DNA of 42,712 nucleotides from Lachnospiraceae bacterium (GCA_910574715.1 CAJTCH010000045.1:1-42712); one strand, 5' to 3'; shown: positions 8,953-17,885, counted from the first letter of the stretch. Numbers and translations are program-made. The notes: generated by a model not told the origin, from the sequence alone.

Positions 8953-8981
8953 ATTTTAAAACATGACAGAAATAAAATCAA
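8953..8981 (-). promoter_or_regulatory. Promoter of the receiver/hybrid-kinase operon
   Basis: Minus-strand TTGATT (8976-8981), 17-bp spacer, TAAAAT (8953-8958), about 50 bp before the receiver ATG. It lies in the 95-bp gap after the FtsX-type permease gene, where no clear terminator is visible. Confidence 0.65.
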
Positions 8982-8995
8982 GTCTTCCTGACCGT

Positions 8996-11900
8996 CTACT
9001 CAATACTCTTAAGCGACTCTACCATATCTATCTTCTTAAGTTTAAAATACATCACTCCATTGATCAGCATAGAAAATGTCACCGTAAGAATCAAGCTGTA
9101 TATGTAACTCGGCATATTGATATTCCTTCCAAACATAGCTGAATCCACTTCCACTGTCTCGATAATGAACAAATGTAGGAATCTTCCAAGTACGGCTCCT
9201 ACAACCGCCCCCAAAAATGTCAGGAGAATATTCTCCCGGTACACATATTCCGCCACTTCCATATTATAGAAGCCCAGCACCTTAAGTGTCGCCAGCTCTC
9301 TTTTACGTTCCGCGATATTCACCGTATTCAGGTTATAGAGCACCACGAACGCAAGCATACCTGCCGAGATGATCAGGACCACAATGACCAGGTTCAAACT
9401 GCGAAGCATATCGTCAAGCTGCTTCTCGATATCATGCGTATAGCTTACGCTAAGCGCCCCATCCTGTTTCAGCAGATTCCTTCCGATCTTCTCCAAATCC
9501 GCATTCACATCCGAATCTTCCACCTCGAACAGAATGCTGTTGTATTCTGGTTCTTCTCCGTATACCTCCTCATAACAGGCAGGAGTAAAATAGATGTAAT
9601 GCCCCATGTAGTTCTCACAGATCTGTGTGACCTTCACCTGCTTGTTCCCCTTCTCCTCATCCTTGATCTCTATCGTATCGCCCTGCTTTACATCCAGAAG
9701 CTTCGCCGTCTTCTCACTAATGATGCCCCCGTCGTCCGTAAGTTCATACCGCTCCTTAGATCTCCTGTCATGGAAATCCACGAACCACGGGATATCCTCA
9801 ACCGAACCAAATACACATTCGTAAGCCGCGCACTCCTTCTTGCCGTTGACCAAGGTGATATTCTGCATGTTCGCCTTCATATACCGGCTGATCTGCTCTT
9901 CACTCTTAAGCGCCGCTTCTAACTCGTCCTGCTGCTCTTCTGTAATATCTTCTTCCAGATAGATGCTTCCGTCGTAGAATTGAATCTCGGCGAACTGAAG
10001 CTTGGCAATCTCATAACAGGAATCCTTCAAGCCGAATCCGACCAGCATCAGCGCCATACAGCCGCCGATCCCAAATATGGTCATGAAGAAACGTTTCTTA
10101 TAACGCATCAGATTCCGAATAGTAGATTTCCAGGTAAAATTCAGATGTCTCCAGACGACGCCGATCCTCTCCAGGAATACTCTGCGGCCATTCTTGGGCG
10201 CCGGCGGCCTCATCAGTACGGCAGGCTGGGCCTCCAATTCCTTATAACATGCCATGACGGTGGCGAACAGCGTACAGAATACTGCCGCGCCGGACGCCAT
10301 AGCCGCATATCCCCAATCATAGGGTACCAGGATCTTGGGCAAATGCTGATACAGGATTCCATAGGCATACACGATAATATACGGGAGGATCTTCTCTCCG
10401 ATCAAGACCCCGATCACGCTTCCGCCCGCCGTGGCAAGAAGCGCATATCCGATATATTTGGAAGCAATCGCACCCTTACTGTATCCCAGAGCTTTCATCG
10501 TGCCGATGGATGTCCTCTGTTCCTCTACCATACGCGTCATGCTTGTCAGGCTGATCAGCGCTGCCACAAGGAAGAATAATACCGGGAAAACCCGGCCGAT
10601 GGCTCCCAGCCTCTGGGCATTCTCCCCGAATCCGCTGTACTCGATGAGCGTGCTCCGGTCATAGACATACCATTTGGGCAACTCGATATCCTCGATATCA
10701 GCCTCGGCTTCGGCTATCTTCTTCTCGCCGTCAGCGATCTCGGCCTCGGCTTCGGCCTTGCCTTCCTCGTATTCCTTCTTCGCATCCACAAGCTTCGCCT
10801 CATTCGAAACGATCTCTGCTTCACCGTCCACGAGCTTCTGCTCCTGCGACCTTAACTCATTCCAACCGCTGTTGATCTGCGCCTGTCCAGAGGAAAGCTT
10901 CGCCGGCGCCGCCGCAAGCTCCGCCTCTGCCGCGTCGATCTGGCTCTTTGCCGCCGTAAGCTCCGCCTGGGCGCTATCCATCTCCCGGTGCACCACTTCT
11001 ATCCCGGCCTGACCTAACGTGTATGCCTGCCGCTCTCCCTCAAGCCTTGCCGCAACAGCCTGCGCCTGCGCTTCAAGCGCGGCGATCTGCTGGTCTGGTC
11101 CCGTATCCGGCTCTCCCGCAGATTCTCCGGTATCATCCAAGCTGTCCTCTGATACGTCCGCCTGTTCCCGCAGGTCTTCAATCTGCGCAAGCAGGGCATA
11201 ATAACGCTCCTCGTCCGCATTGATCTGTGCCTGCAGCCCGTCCAAAAGCTGCCGGCCGGTCTGAAGCTGCACATCTGCCTCAGCTCTTGCCTCCTCATAC
11301 TGCAAAAGCCCTTCCTCATACGCCGCTTTCCCGTCATTCAGCTGCGCTACCCCGTCCTGATACTGGACCCGCGCCGCATCCAACTCCTTTTGCTTAGAAC
11401 TTAAGGTCATCTTCGCATCTGCGATCTGCGCCCTTCCGTCTTCGATCTGTTTTCTCGCGTCCGCAAGCTTCTTCTCCGCGTCTGCGATCTCTTTTGCCGC
11501 ATTATCAAGCTTCTTCTTAGCTTCTTTTCTGCCGTCTTCTAACTCCTCTCTGGCTTCTTCAAGCTTCTCGTTCGCCTCGTCCTTAAGGCTGTCCTTACGA
11601 ACTACCGCCCGGTCGTCCGCCAGCGCCTCGATCCGCTTAAGCACTTCTTCGACCCGGCCATCATACGCATCGGTAAATGCCAGCAGTTCCTTCGCGCCTG
11701 TCACCTGCATGTAGACCTCCGAGTAGACCTCCATATCGAAGGTATCCTCCGGCACTATCAGAAACGCCCGAATACTTCCGTCGCCTACCGTCGAGCTTCC
11801 TCTCCCGTAGGACAGATAACAAGGACTGTTGCCAAGCCCTACGACCTCAAGGGTATCCGTCTTGAGGGTATCCGTCACTTCATCCTCCGTTCCAGACTCA

Positions 11901-12346
11901 AGCCTGATTTGATCCCCGACTGCAAACGAAGAATTATCATCCGCAAGACACTCTCCCGCACTCTCCGGCATTCTGCCCTTACTTACCGTGATCTGGTTCA
12001 TCTTCTCCTGCAGCGACATCACATGGAGCACCTGCTGTGCATCCTTTGTGCTGTAGAGAAAATCCGCGCTGTACGCCCCTTCTGCACACGCCACTCCTTC
12101 TTCCGCTTCCATGGCCTCTACGTCATCCTCTGTGACTCCATAAGTACAGATCGCCTTGATATCCATTAACTCAGCCTCATCAAAATACGCGTCTCCGGTC
12201 AGCCTCATATCCGGCTCAGATGCACGGATGCCGGAGAAAAATGCCACTCCCAGCGTCACGATAAAAAGAATCGACAGGAATCTCCCCCGACTCTTCCTAA
12301 TCTCCATATAGAAATCTTTCCTAGTAGCTTTCTTCGTCCTCTTCAT
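8996..12346 (-). CDS. Large FtsX-type ABC transporter permease with coiled-coil extracellular domain
   Basis: 1116 residues. A first transmembrane helix lies at about 23-40, followed by a MacB-like extracytoplasmic domain. A long Glu/Lys/Ala-rich coiled coil spans about 240-560 (repeated A-E-x-x-I-A-D-A-E-K patterns). An FtsX core of three helices begins near 590 with the signature EEQRTSIGTMKALGYSKG. A second extracellular domain follows, then a second FtsX core near the C-terminus with RKRELATLKVLGFYNMEV. This is the mechanotransmission type of ABC permease (MacB/LolC relatives), working from the cytoplasmic membrane. It starts 9 bp after the ATPase gene, so the two are an operon. The substrate cannot be told from sequence; antimicrobial peptides or envelope components are typical for the family. 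Confidence 0.92.
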   Translation of the reverse strand: MKRTKKATRKDFYMEIRKSRGRFLSILFIVTLGVAFFSGIRASEPDMRLTGDAYFDEAELMDIKAICTYGVTEDDVEAMEAEEGVACAEGAYSADFLYSTKDAQQVLHVMSLQEKMNQITVSKGRMPESAGECLADDNSSFAVGDQIRLESGTEDEVTDTLKTDTLEVVGLGNSPCYLSYGRGSSTVGDGSIRAFLIVPEDTFDMEVYSEVYMQVTGAKELLAFTDAYDGRVEEVLKRIEALADDRAVVRKDSLKDEANEKLEEAREELEDGRKEAKKKLDNAAKEIADAEKKLADARKQIEDGRAQIADAKMTLSSKQKELDAARVQYQDGVAQLNDGKAAYEEGLLQYEEARAEADVQLQTGRQLLDGLQAQINADEERYYALLAQIEDLREQADVSEDSLDDTGESAGEPDTGPDQQIAALEAQAQAVAARLEGERQAYTLGQAGIEVVHREMDSAQAELTAAKSQIDAAEAELAAAPAKLSSGQAQINSGWNELRSQEQKLVDGEAEIVSNEAKLVDAKKEYEEGKAEAEAEIADGEKKIAEAEADIEDIELPKWYVYDRSTLIEYSGFGENAQRLGAIGRVFPVLFFLVAALISLTSMTRMVEEQRTSIGTMKALGYSKGAIASKYIGYALLATAGGSVIGVLIGEKILPYIIVYAYGILYQHLPKILVPYDWGYAAMASGAAVFCTLFATVMACYKELEAQPAVLMRPPAPKNGRRVFLERIGVVWRHLNFTWKSTIRNLMRYKKRFFMTIFGIGGCMALMLVGFGLKDSCYEIAKLQFAEIQFYDGSIYLEEDITEEQQDELEAALKSEEQISRYMKANMQNITLVNGKKECAAYECVFGSVEDIPWFVDFHDRRSKERYELTDDGGIISEKTAKLLDVKQGDTIEIKDEEKGNKQVKVTQICENYMGHYIYFTPACYEEVYGEEPEYNSILFEVEDSDVNADLEKIGRNLLKQDGALSVSYTHDIEKQLDDMLRSLNLVIVVLIISAGMLAFVVLYNLNTVNIAERKRELATLKVLGFYNMEVAEYVYRENILLTFLGAVVGAVLGRFLHLFIIETVEVDSAMFGRNINMPSYIYSLILTVTFSMLINGVMYFKLKKIDMVESLKSIE

Positions 12347-12355
12347 CTGCCAATC

Positions 12356-13060
12356 CTACCACTCTATCGTCTCAACCGGCACCGGATACGGATTCCTTGC
12401 CACTTCTGCCACCCGCCCGTTCTTGATCTTGATCACGCGGTCCGCCATGGGCGCTATCGCCGAGTTATGCGTGATCAGGATGACCGTCATGCCCTTGACC
12501 CTGCAGGTATCCTGCAGGAGCCTCAGGATCGCCTTACCCGTGTTGTAGTCAAGCGCCCCCGTCGGCTCGTCGCATAACAAAATCTTCGGATTCTTCGCCA
12601 GCGCCCTGGCTATGGATACCCGCTGCTGTTCCCCGCCGGATAGCTGCGCCGGGAAGTTATCAAGACGCGCCCCTAAGCCCACCTCTTCCATCACTTCCCT
12701 TGCATCCATGGGATCCTTGCAGATCTGAAGCGCCAGCTCCACGTTCTCAAGCGCGGTCAGGTTGGGGATCAGGTTATAGAACTGGAATACGAAGCCGATA
12801 TCATCTCTCCGGTAGGCGGTAAGCTGCTTCTGGGAATAAGACGTGATGTCCTGTCCGTCCACGATCACCTTCCCCTCTGACGCCGTATCCATACCGCCAA
12901 GGATATTAAGAACCGTCGTCTTGCCCGCGCCGCTTGGGCCTACTACAACTGCGAACTCACCCTTGCTGATCCGGAAATCGATCCCGTCAGCCGCCATGAT
13001 CTCCACTTCGCCCATGCGGTATCTCTTCTTAACGTCCTTAAGTGTGACAAATCCGTCCAT
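12356..13060 (-). CDS. ABC transporter ATP-binding protein (MacB/LolD type)
   Basis: 234 residues with all motifs of a functional ABC ATPase: Walker [10 protein letters not shown] (about 42-50), Q-loop [22 protein letters not shown], signature LSGGEQQR (about 139-146), Walker [13 protein letters not shown] and the switch His in ILITHN. The short [21 protein letters not shown] stretch is typical of the LolD/MacB subfamily. The ATG has GGAGG upstream. It is followed at 9 bp by the large FtsX permease and preceded at 26 bp by the HEPN gene in the same direction. Confidence 0.95.
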   Translation of the reverse strand: MDGFVTLKDVKKRYRMGEVEIMAADGIDFRISKGEFAVVVGPSGAGKTTVLNILGGMDTASEGKVIVDGQDITSYSQKQLTAYRRDDIGFVFQFYNLIPNLTALENVELALQICKDPMDAREVMEEVGLGARLDNFPAQLSGGEQQRVSIARALAKNPKILLCDEPTGALDYNTGKAILRLLQDTCRVKGMTVILITHNSAIAPMADRVIKIKNGRVAEVARNPYPVPVETIEW

Positions 13061-13086
13061 ATAGTTCCTCCGTATCGTAGATCATT

Positions 13087-13608
13087 TTATTCTTTTTCCA
13101 ACTGCTTTCTGTAGATCTGATAATAACAATTCCATTCAAAATCATCTGCCGGACTGAAATCCTTCGGAAAAAAAGAACAAAGTCTCCTTTTGACGCCTTC
13201 ATCCTTAAGTTCCGTGCAAAGTTCTTCTTTGATTCCATTCATCTCAAAAAGATTCCGAATCTCCTCAAGCCCCTCCTGCACCTTTTGAGCCTCAACGGAA
13301 TAATCCATATTATACCGTGTGTCCGTCTCCCAGCGTGTCAGCGTATCTGCCCGGTCTTCAAGCCAGGAAGTCAGAACAATATTCGAACCATTCTGCCGGG
13401 ACATTCGGACTAATTTGTATATATCGTGGGTATTAGGCACAGTCACTCCCTTACATTCAAGAAATGCCTTTAAAAGCTTCTCCACTGACTGTTGCAAATG
13501 ATATGCAATCCCATTCAGGAACGCTTCATCATTCCGGGGAATTTGAAAAATCTCTCTGGCAAGTTCAAACTCTGTATAAGCAGATCTAAACAAACGAATA
13601 TCACACAT
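13087..13608 (-). CDS. HEPN-domain protein, partner of the MNT nucleotidyltransferase
   Basis: 173 residues from the ATG at 13608. That start overlaps the last eight bases of the MNT gene, which decides it over the longer upstream frame. The protein is all-helical with the HEPN pattern IAYHLQQSVEKLLKAFLECKG followed by NTHDIYKLVRM. MNT-HEPN pairs are known as toxin-antitoxin modules (MntA/HepT), in which HEPN is an RNase toxin silenced by nucleotidylation. The RX4-6H motif of active HepT RNases is not present anywhere in this sequence, so it may belong to the PF05168-like HEPN branch whose activity is unclear. The C-terminal ~45 residues (after EIRNLFEMNG) have no obvious counterpart in the small HEPN fold. 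Confidence 0.8.
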   Translation of the reverse strand: MCDIRLFRSAYTEFELAREIFQIPRNDEAFLNGIAYHLQQSVEKLLKAFLECKGVTVPNTHDIYKLVRMSRQNGSNIVLTSWLEDRADTLTRWETDTRYNMDYSVEAQKVQEGLEEIRNLFEMNGIKEELCTELKDEGVKRRLCSFFPKDFSPADDFEWNCYYQIYRKQLEKE

Positions 13609-14005
13609 AAAGCCCCTCCCTGTCAAACACAACGATTCCCTTCTTCTCAATCTCACTCTTCAGACGCGGTCCAATCGCGTCATAATATACAAGATCTGTT
13701 TCTTCCACATATTCTTCCGGATAGTTTCGGAATCCTCTTTCATAATCATATCGTTCGATACAGATATCTAAATCGCTAAAGCTATGACAGCCAAATTCCA
13801 CACTGCTTCCGAATATAATCGCAGCTTTTACATTATAATCCTGGTCAAAACAGCCGACATAACTCTGCACAAGCTTCTGCTTCAATGGATGGATATATTG
13901 TGCATTCTCAAAGTGAACGCCTTCTTTCGTCTCAAAACGAAAGTGCAGATCGTAATTATTAAATTTCTTCAAAAATACACCTTCTTTCTCTACAATCAGA
14001 TCCAA
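13601..14005 (-). CDS. MNT-type minimal nucleotidyltransferase
   Basis: 134 residues. The nucleotidyltransferase motif is clear: IIFGSS at 63-68 and the metal-binding pair DLD at 78-80, followed by ICIE. This is the minimal polymerase-beta fold of MNT proteins that modify HEPN partners. The start is uncertain: a TTG at 14005 has only a weak upstream AGAAG, while a second TTG at 13972 (residue 12) has GAAGG seven bases before it. The stop overlaps the start of the HEPN gene by 8 bp, so the two are translated together. The order here is nucleotidyltransferase first, HEPN second. Confidence 0.82.
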   Translation of the reverse strand: MDLIVEKEGVFLKKFNNYDLHFRFETKEGVHFENAQYIHPLKQKLVQSYVGCFDQDYNVKAAIIFGSSVEFGCHSFSDLDICIERYDYERGFRNYPEEYVEETDLVYYDAIGPRLKSEIEKKGIVVFDREGLYV

Positions 14006-14018
14006 TTAAATTTTCTTC

Positions 14019-14047
14019 TTGTACGAAGCTATTATATCACGTATAAT
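14019..14047 (+). promoter_or_regulatory. Promoter of the GNAT gene
   Basis: TTGTAC (14019-14024), 17-bp spacer, TATAAT (14042-14047), about 50 bp before the ATG at 14100. A TATAAT also reads on the opposite strand in this gap and may serve the divergent MNT-HEPN genes. Confidence 0.7.
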
Positions 14048-14099
14048 GCTATAAGAGAAATCTATAATTATTAAACTATTCTAAAGACGGAGGCATCAT

Positions 14100-14603
14100 A
14101 TGAATACTGTAAACATACTGCCTGCAAAAACAGATGCAGAAATCCACGAGATCGCTGCTCTTGCCGATGAGATCTGGCATCAGCATTTTACCCCCATCAT
14201 CGGGGAAGCACAAGTCAACTATATGGTAGACAAATTCCAGTCCTATCCGGCTCTCAGATCACAGATCAAGCAGGACGGCTATGAATATTATCAGATCCAC
14301 ATCTCCCACACCTTCGCCGGGTACATCGGTATCCACCAGGAGGAAGACGCCCTGTTCTTAAGCAAGCTCTATATTAAAAAGGACTGCCGCGGACAGCATC
14401 TCGCGACAGAAGCTCTGAATTTCCTGATTCGGTTATGCGAAGAGCGCGGACTTAAGAAGATCTGGCTCACCTGCAATAAATACAATGCACACACACTTAA
14501 AGTCTATGACCACCTGGGATTCGTGATCACTGATGAACAGGTAGCAGATATCGGGAATGGATTCGTGATGGACGACTATATATTGACATACGAGATACGA
14601 TAG
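14100..14603 (+). CDS. GNAT-family N-acetyltransferase
   Basis: 167 residues covering a single GNAT domain. The acetyl-CoA-binding motif A is seen as LSKLYIKKDCRGQHLATEAL (about 83-102; the usual Q/RxxGxG/A loop appears as CRGQHLA), and the C-terminal strand-helix carries NKYNAHTLKVYDHLGFV. These enzymes move the acetyl group of acetyl-CoA to an amine; the substrate cannot be told here. GGAGG lies seven bases before the ATG. It is a single-gene unit, divergent from MNT-HEPN and followed by a long hairpin. Confidence 0.9.
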   Translation: MNTVNILPAKTDAEIHEIAALADEIWHQHFTPIIGEAQVNYMVDKFQSYPALRSQIKQDGYEYYQIHISHTFAGYIGIHQEEDALFLSKLYIKKDCRGQHLATEALNFLIRLCEERGLKKIWLTCNKYNAHTLKVYDHLGFVITDEQVADIGNGFVMDDYILTYEIR

Positions 14604-14605
14604 TA

Positions 14606-14660
14606 AGGAGCTGTAGAAAATAACTGATGCAACTTGCGTAGTTATCTTTCTACAGCTCCT
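14606..14660. repeat. Long inverted repeat directly after the GNAT stop codon
   Basis: A 20-bp arm at 14606-14625 (AGGAGCTGTAGAAAATAACT) pairs with 14640-14660 with one bulged base. The 14-nt loop holds a further GCAA-C-TTGC mini-hairpin. No T-run follows on either strand, so it is not a standard terminator. It may be a short palindromic repeat element or a Rho-independent-like stop shared with the pseudogene reading toward it. Confidence 0.6.
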
Positions 14661-14667
14661 AATTTCA

Positions 14668-15123
14668 CAGATCATTGCCCGAACCATGTTCTGTCCAGCT
14701 ATAACATCTCCGTAAAAGAGATACGCCTGATACATTCCCCAAGAAGCATCTGATTCCCATGGAGATCGCCGTAATATTGGGCCGCACAAAACCCGATTAT
14801 TCGATGCACTGTCTACTTCATCAATCAATAATACGATCGGTCTGTCCGCCGCTGCACATATCTGGCTCAAACGGACAAATAACTCACGTAAACTCTTCTG
14901 TACCGATTCCCTGAAAGTCCATAGACACAACAAAATACTCGTCTTTCAAATATTCTTTTAATGCCCTGAGCGTCGTCGTCTTACCATACTGCCTGCCCCT
15001 ATTGATAACAAAATATTTCCTGCGGTCTACATACAGTCTTTTATCTTATCCAGTCTGTCATCCAGTCGTACCATGTAATGCTCATCCGGCCTGCACACCC
15101 CCCTCAGTATTAAAATACCGCAT
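14668..15123 (-). pseudogene. Decayed AAA-ATPase-like gene, paralogue of the intact gene upstream
   Basis: Read leftward from an ATG at 15123 that still has GGGAGGG upstream. The start MRYFNTEG matches MQKKFNVNG of the intact neighbour, but a run of six G's shifts the frame. The next frame reads VCRPDEHYMVRLDDRLDKIKD, then shifts again. YFVINRGRQYGKTTTLRALK follows (intact Walker A), and after another shift RPIVLLIDEVDSASNN (Walker B). Homology then fades near 14800, and the C-terminal nuclease half is missing. At least three frameshifts plus deletions make this a dead copy. It lies 39 bp downstream of the intact gene in the same orientation, so it is a tandem paralogue. Confidence 0.8.
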
Positions 15124-15162
15124 CAATACTGATCCCTCCCTTTATAATATTACAGCGTTAAA

Positions 15163-16725
15163 TCAACACTCCACGATCACTTCAAAAATATCATGCCCTT
15201 TGTGCCTGATCCACTGATCTTCCTTCGGCTTCTTTTTATTTCTGCTGAAACTGATCAGATATCCCTGCTGCTGACCTCTTGCTTCCAGATACTCAGCAAG
15301 CTGGTCATACCCTTTCCGTTCATAGGCCTCTCCTCTCCAACACTTTAACTCTACGATAAATTCCTCGTTTCCATAGAAAATCTGAATATCCATCCTTGCA
15401 TTTTTCCTGGTCTGCGGTTCCACCGCATAATGTCCTGTTCCATTGATAATCGGACGTAAGAATCCAAGAAACAAAAGCCTTCCCTGCTGCTCGATGAACG
15501 CTCCGTCCTCCCGGCGATATTCTGATTTCAGGAAAACGGCAAACTTTCTGATCACCTTTTCCATATCCAGTCTGCCCTCACGTATATACCGTGATTTCTC
15601 AATATATTCTGAATTGATCAATGCTTTGGTCGCACGCACAGATGTAAAATAATTCAAGATCAGTGTCTCAAATATCACATTAGAAATAGCTGCCTTTCCG
15701 TCCTTCTCTGCCAATATCCCGAACATTTCCCCCAAGTCAATAATCGGATTACTGCGCTCGAAAACCACATTCGCCCCGTTGAGCAGAAGCTGTTCTGCCA
15801 GATTGGAAAACTCCTGATTACTCCTGATATTTTTGATCACATCCTCAAACAGTGTGTTTCGTTCTTTGAGCAGATCCCGGACTGCCATCCGAAGGTCTGC
15901 CGTATCCCAACCCATACACTTTTCATCTATTTTCCGGCAAAGACAGCTTATCAGATATGGATAACCTCCTGTGTAGCCATAGAGTTCTTCTGCCATTCTC
16001 TCGATATTCATACCCATATGATGATCTGCCTCATATGTCCGCAGCATCGTTACGATATCCTCTGGCGAAAAGCTCATATCCACATCAAAATCAGCCGTAA
16101 TATTCCATGGGCTATTATATCGGTGAACCTCATCTGGTCTGATCTTCAGCCGGAGATTCTTGATATCATAAACTCCGGCCAGAATAACAGAATGGAAAGT
16201 CATCGTCTCTTCCCTATTCATATAGTACTCCCGCATCTGCCCCAGGAAATCCAGAAACACCTGGTGATTGGAAACCTGATCCACCTCATCGATCATCAGG
16301 ACTATCCGCTCAGATGCCGATGCACATATACTGCTGAGCATCTCGAACATCTCTACCAGATCAAAATCATCCCGGCACCGCTCCTCTAATTCCAGAATAG
16401 AAGCCGCTTCCATCCTCCCATTCTCTGTATCTGCAGCTGCCTTTTTGATAAAATCCCGCGCAAATGCCCGTGCAAATGAAGCTTCATCTTTGAATTTGGC
16501 AGAACTCATTTTTTGAAAACTCATGAAAATGACGATATAATCCTGCTGAAGAAAATCTTTTGATGCCCGCAGTATTGTCGTTTTCCCATACTGTCTGGCA
16601 CGATTGATCACAAAATAATCTCCGTTATCTACCAGCCGCCTGATCTTCTTAAGCCGTCCATTCAGATCTACCATATAATGCCGGTCTGGATAACAGACTC
16701 CGTTTACATTAAATTTTTTTTGCAT
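15163..16725 (-). CDS. AAA-ATPase-like protein with C-terminal PD-(D/E)XK nuclease-like domain
   Basis: 520 residues from the ATG at 16725, chosen because AAGGTGA precedes it and the promoter ends just upstream. The N-terminal AAA-ATPase-like domain has a variant Walker A NRARQYGKTT (41-50) and Walker B RIVLMIDEVDQVS. The C-terminal domain shows the PD-(D/E)XK pattern ARMDIQIF...EEFIVELKCWRG. The combination matches the PF09820 plus PDDEXK_9 families, which are abundant and multicopy in Clostridia and Bacteroidetes. Their role is not established; a nuclease or defence function is often suspected. Conserved catalytic Asp, Glu and Lys are all present, so the protein looks intact. Confidence 0.85.
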   Translation of the reverse strand: MQKKFNVNGVCYPDRHYMVDLNGRLKKIRRLVDNGDYFVINRARQYGKTTILRASKDFLQQDYIVIFMSFQKMSSAKFKDEASFARAFARDFIKKAAADTENGRMEAASILELEERCRDDFDLVEMFEMLSSICASASERIVLMIDEVDQVSNHQVFLDFLGQMREYYMNREETMTFHSVILAGVYDIKNLRLKIRPDEVHRYNSPWNITADFDVDMSFSPEDIVTMLRTYEADHHMGMNIERMAEELYGYTGGYPYLISCLCRKIDEKCMGWDTADLRMAVRDLLKERNTLFEDVIKNIRSNQEFSNLAEQLLLNGANVVFERSNPIIDLGEMFGILAEKDGKAAISNVIFETLILNYFTSVRATKALINSEYIEKSRYIREGRLDMEKVIRKFAVFLKSEYRREDGAFIEQQGRLLFLGFLRPIINGTGHYAVEPQTRKNARMDIQIFYGNEEFIVELKCWRGEAYERKGYDQLAEYLEARGQQQGYLISFSRNKKKPKEDQWIRHKGHDIFEVIVEC

Positions 16726-16756
16726 ACCAATCACCTTGACCACACACTTTTTAATT

Positions 16757-16785
16757 ATTCTAGCAGTAAATATATTTTCCGTCAA
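16757..16785 (-). promoter_or_regulatory. Promoter of the AAA/PD-(D/E)XK gene
   Basis: Minus-strand TTGACG (16780-16785), 17-bp spacer, TAGAAT (16757-16762), about 32 bp before the chosen ATG at 16725. Confidence 0.7.
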
Positions 16786-16805
16786 ATGCTATTTACAAAA
16801 GCCCC

Positions 16806-17885
16806 TTACATAACCTTCCCGACCGTCATCATCACCAGCGCCATCACTCCCGCAACGGCATAGAGCTCATTGACCACCAGGCAGATCTTCATCAGATGAT
16901 TCTGCACCCTTCCCTTCATGTAAACGCCAAATGTAAATACACCCGAAAATATCATATATGCCGCATAACTTCCAATCACGATCTCTGCCGCCGGGGATTC
17001 CAGCGCCCATGCATTCTCCCTCATGATAAATATCGTCCACGGCAAGAACATCATTACACTTGAAATAGCAGTTAATACACCTCTCATACTCTGTTTCATT
17101 TTCTCAATCTCCTTCCTTCTACTTTCATTTCTCCCAAAGCACATACAGGAAACCGCCAGACAGATCCCTGTAAATACGACCGCCGCCGGAATCCAGGGAA
17201 ACAACTCTATCCCCGTCTCAGACAGATTCGAAGCCAGTTCCCCATATTTGGCTGTAATGACATAGAACGGATAATCCATCGGATACAGGAACCACGCCTT
17301 CGTGTTGATCATCAGGACTGACGGCACGATAGATGCAAGCCCGATCCCCACCGAGAAGATGGGTGTCTGAATGCATACAGACAGCATCCAGAAGAACGCG
17401 ATCATCGGCAATGACGAGACATACAGCTTTCCCGCCTGCGCAAGCACGAACAACGGCGGCAGTAAGAATTCATAATTCTGCGTCTGTGACGCAATCGCAG
17501 CGCTTATATAATACATTCCCGTCATCATCAAGATTTGAATCGCCGCAAGCCCCAGCAAGATCAAGTATTTTGCCAGACACAGCCTCCCCGTGCTTACCGG
17601 AAGAGCAAGCATCCTCAAGATTCCATGGTTCGTCCGCTCTGTCTGCGCAAGCAATACCGTGCTCACTACCATGCTTGCCGGAAACATGAACCACGCCATC
17701 CCCAGAAACCCCTGTATCAGGAAACTATGCTCCGGCGAGATCCCCTCTGCCTGCATTCCGAAGTTCAGATCCGCATTCAAAACCGACGGAATCCATAACA
17801 TCACCGCTGCGATCCCCAGAATAAGCAGAATCCTGGAACGGCGCAGCTTCTTCCATTCCACTGCAAGTATCGATAAGAAATTCAT
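16806..17885 (-). CDS. ABC-2-type permease, lantibiotic-immunity type (second permease)
   Basis: 359 residues, integral membrane. A cytoplasmic start with KKLRRSR precedes the first helix (LLILGIAAVMLWIP), followed by five or six further hydrophobic segments and a long loop at about 245-260. The motif AQTERTNHGILRMLALPVSTGRLCLAK is typical of BcrB/LanG/CprC-like permeases that export or expel peptide antibiotics. The start overlaps the stop of the upstream permease gene by four bases (ATGA), and the ATPase gene precedes both: an ATPase-permease-permease operon. Confidence 0.85.
   Translation of the reverse strand: MNFLSILAVEWKKLRRSRILLILGIAAVMLWIPSVLNADLNFGMQAEGISPEHSFLIQGFLGMAWFMFPASMVVSTVLLAQTERTNHGILRMLALPVSTGRLCLAKYLILLGLAAIQILMMTGMYYISAAIASQTQNYEFLLPPLFVLAQAGKLYVSSLPMIAFFWMLSVCIQTPIFSVGIGLASIVPSVLMINTKAWFLYPMDYPFYVITAKYGELASNLSETGIELFPWIPAAVVFTGICLAVSCMCFGRNESRRKEIEKMKQSMRGVLTAISSVMMFLPWTIFIMRENAWALESPAAEIVIGSYAAYMIFSGVFTFGVYMKGRVQNHLMKICLVVNELYAVAGVMALVMMTVGKVM

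Noticed and set aside
10660..11630. Tandem DNA repeats in the permease gene
   Set aside because: The repeated look comes from coiled-coil codons (Glu, Ala, Lys); the DNA units are not regular copies.
13609..13656. Longer N-terminus for the HEPN protein
   Set aside because: The extra 16 residues are Arg-rich, lie inside the MNT gene and have no RBS; the ATG overlapping the MNT stop fits coupled translation.
14433..14933. A 166-codon minus-strand frame taken as a gene
   Set aside because: Its first part (VLLIDEVDSASNN) belongs to the decayed AAA gene; the rest runs antisense through the hairpin and the acetyltransferase, so it is not one gene.
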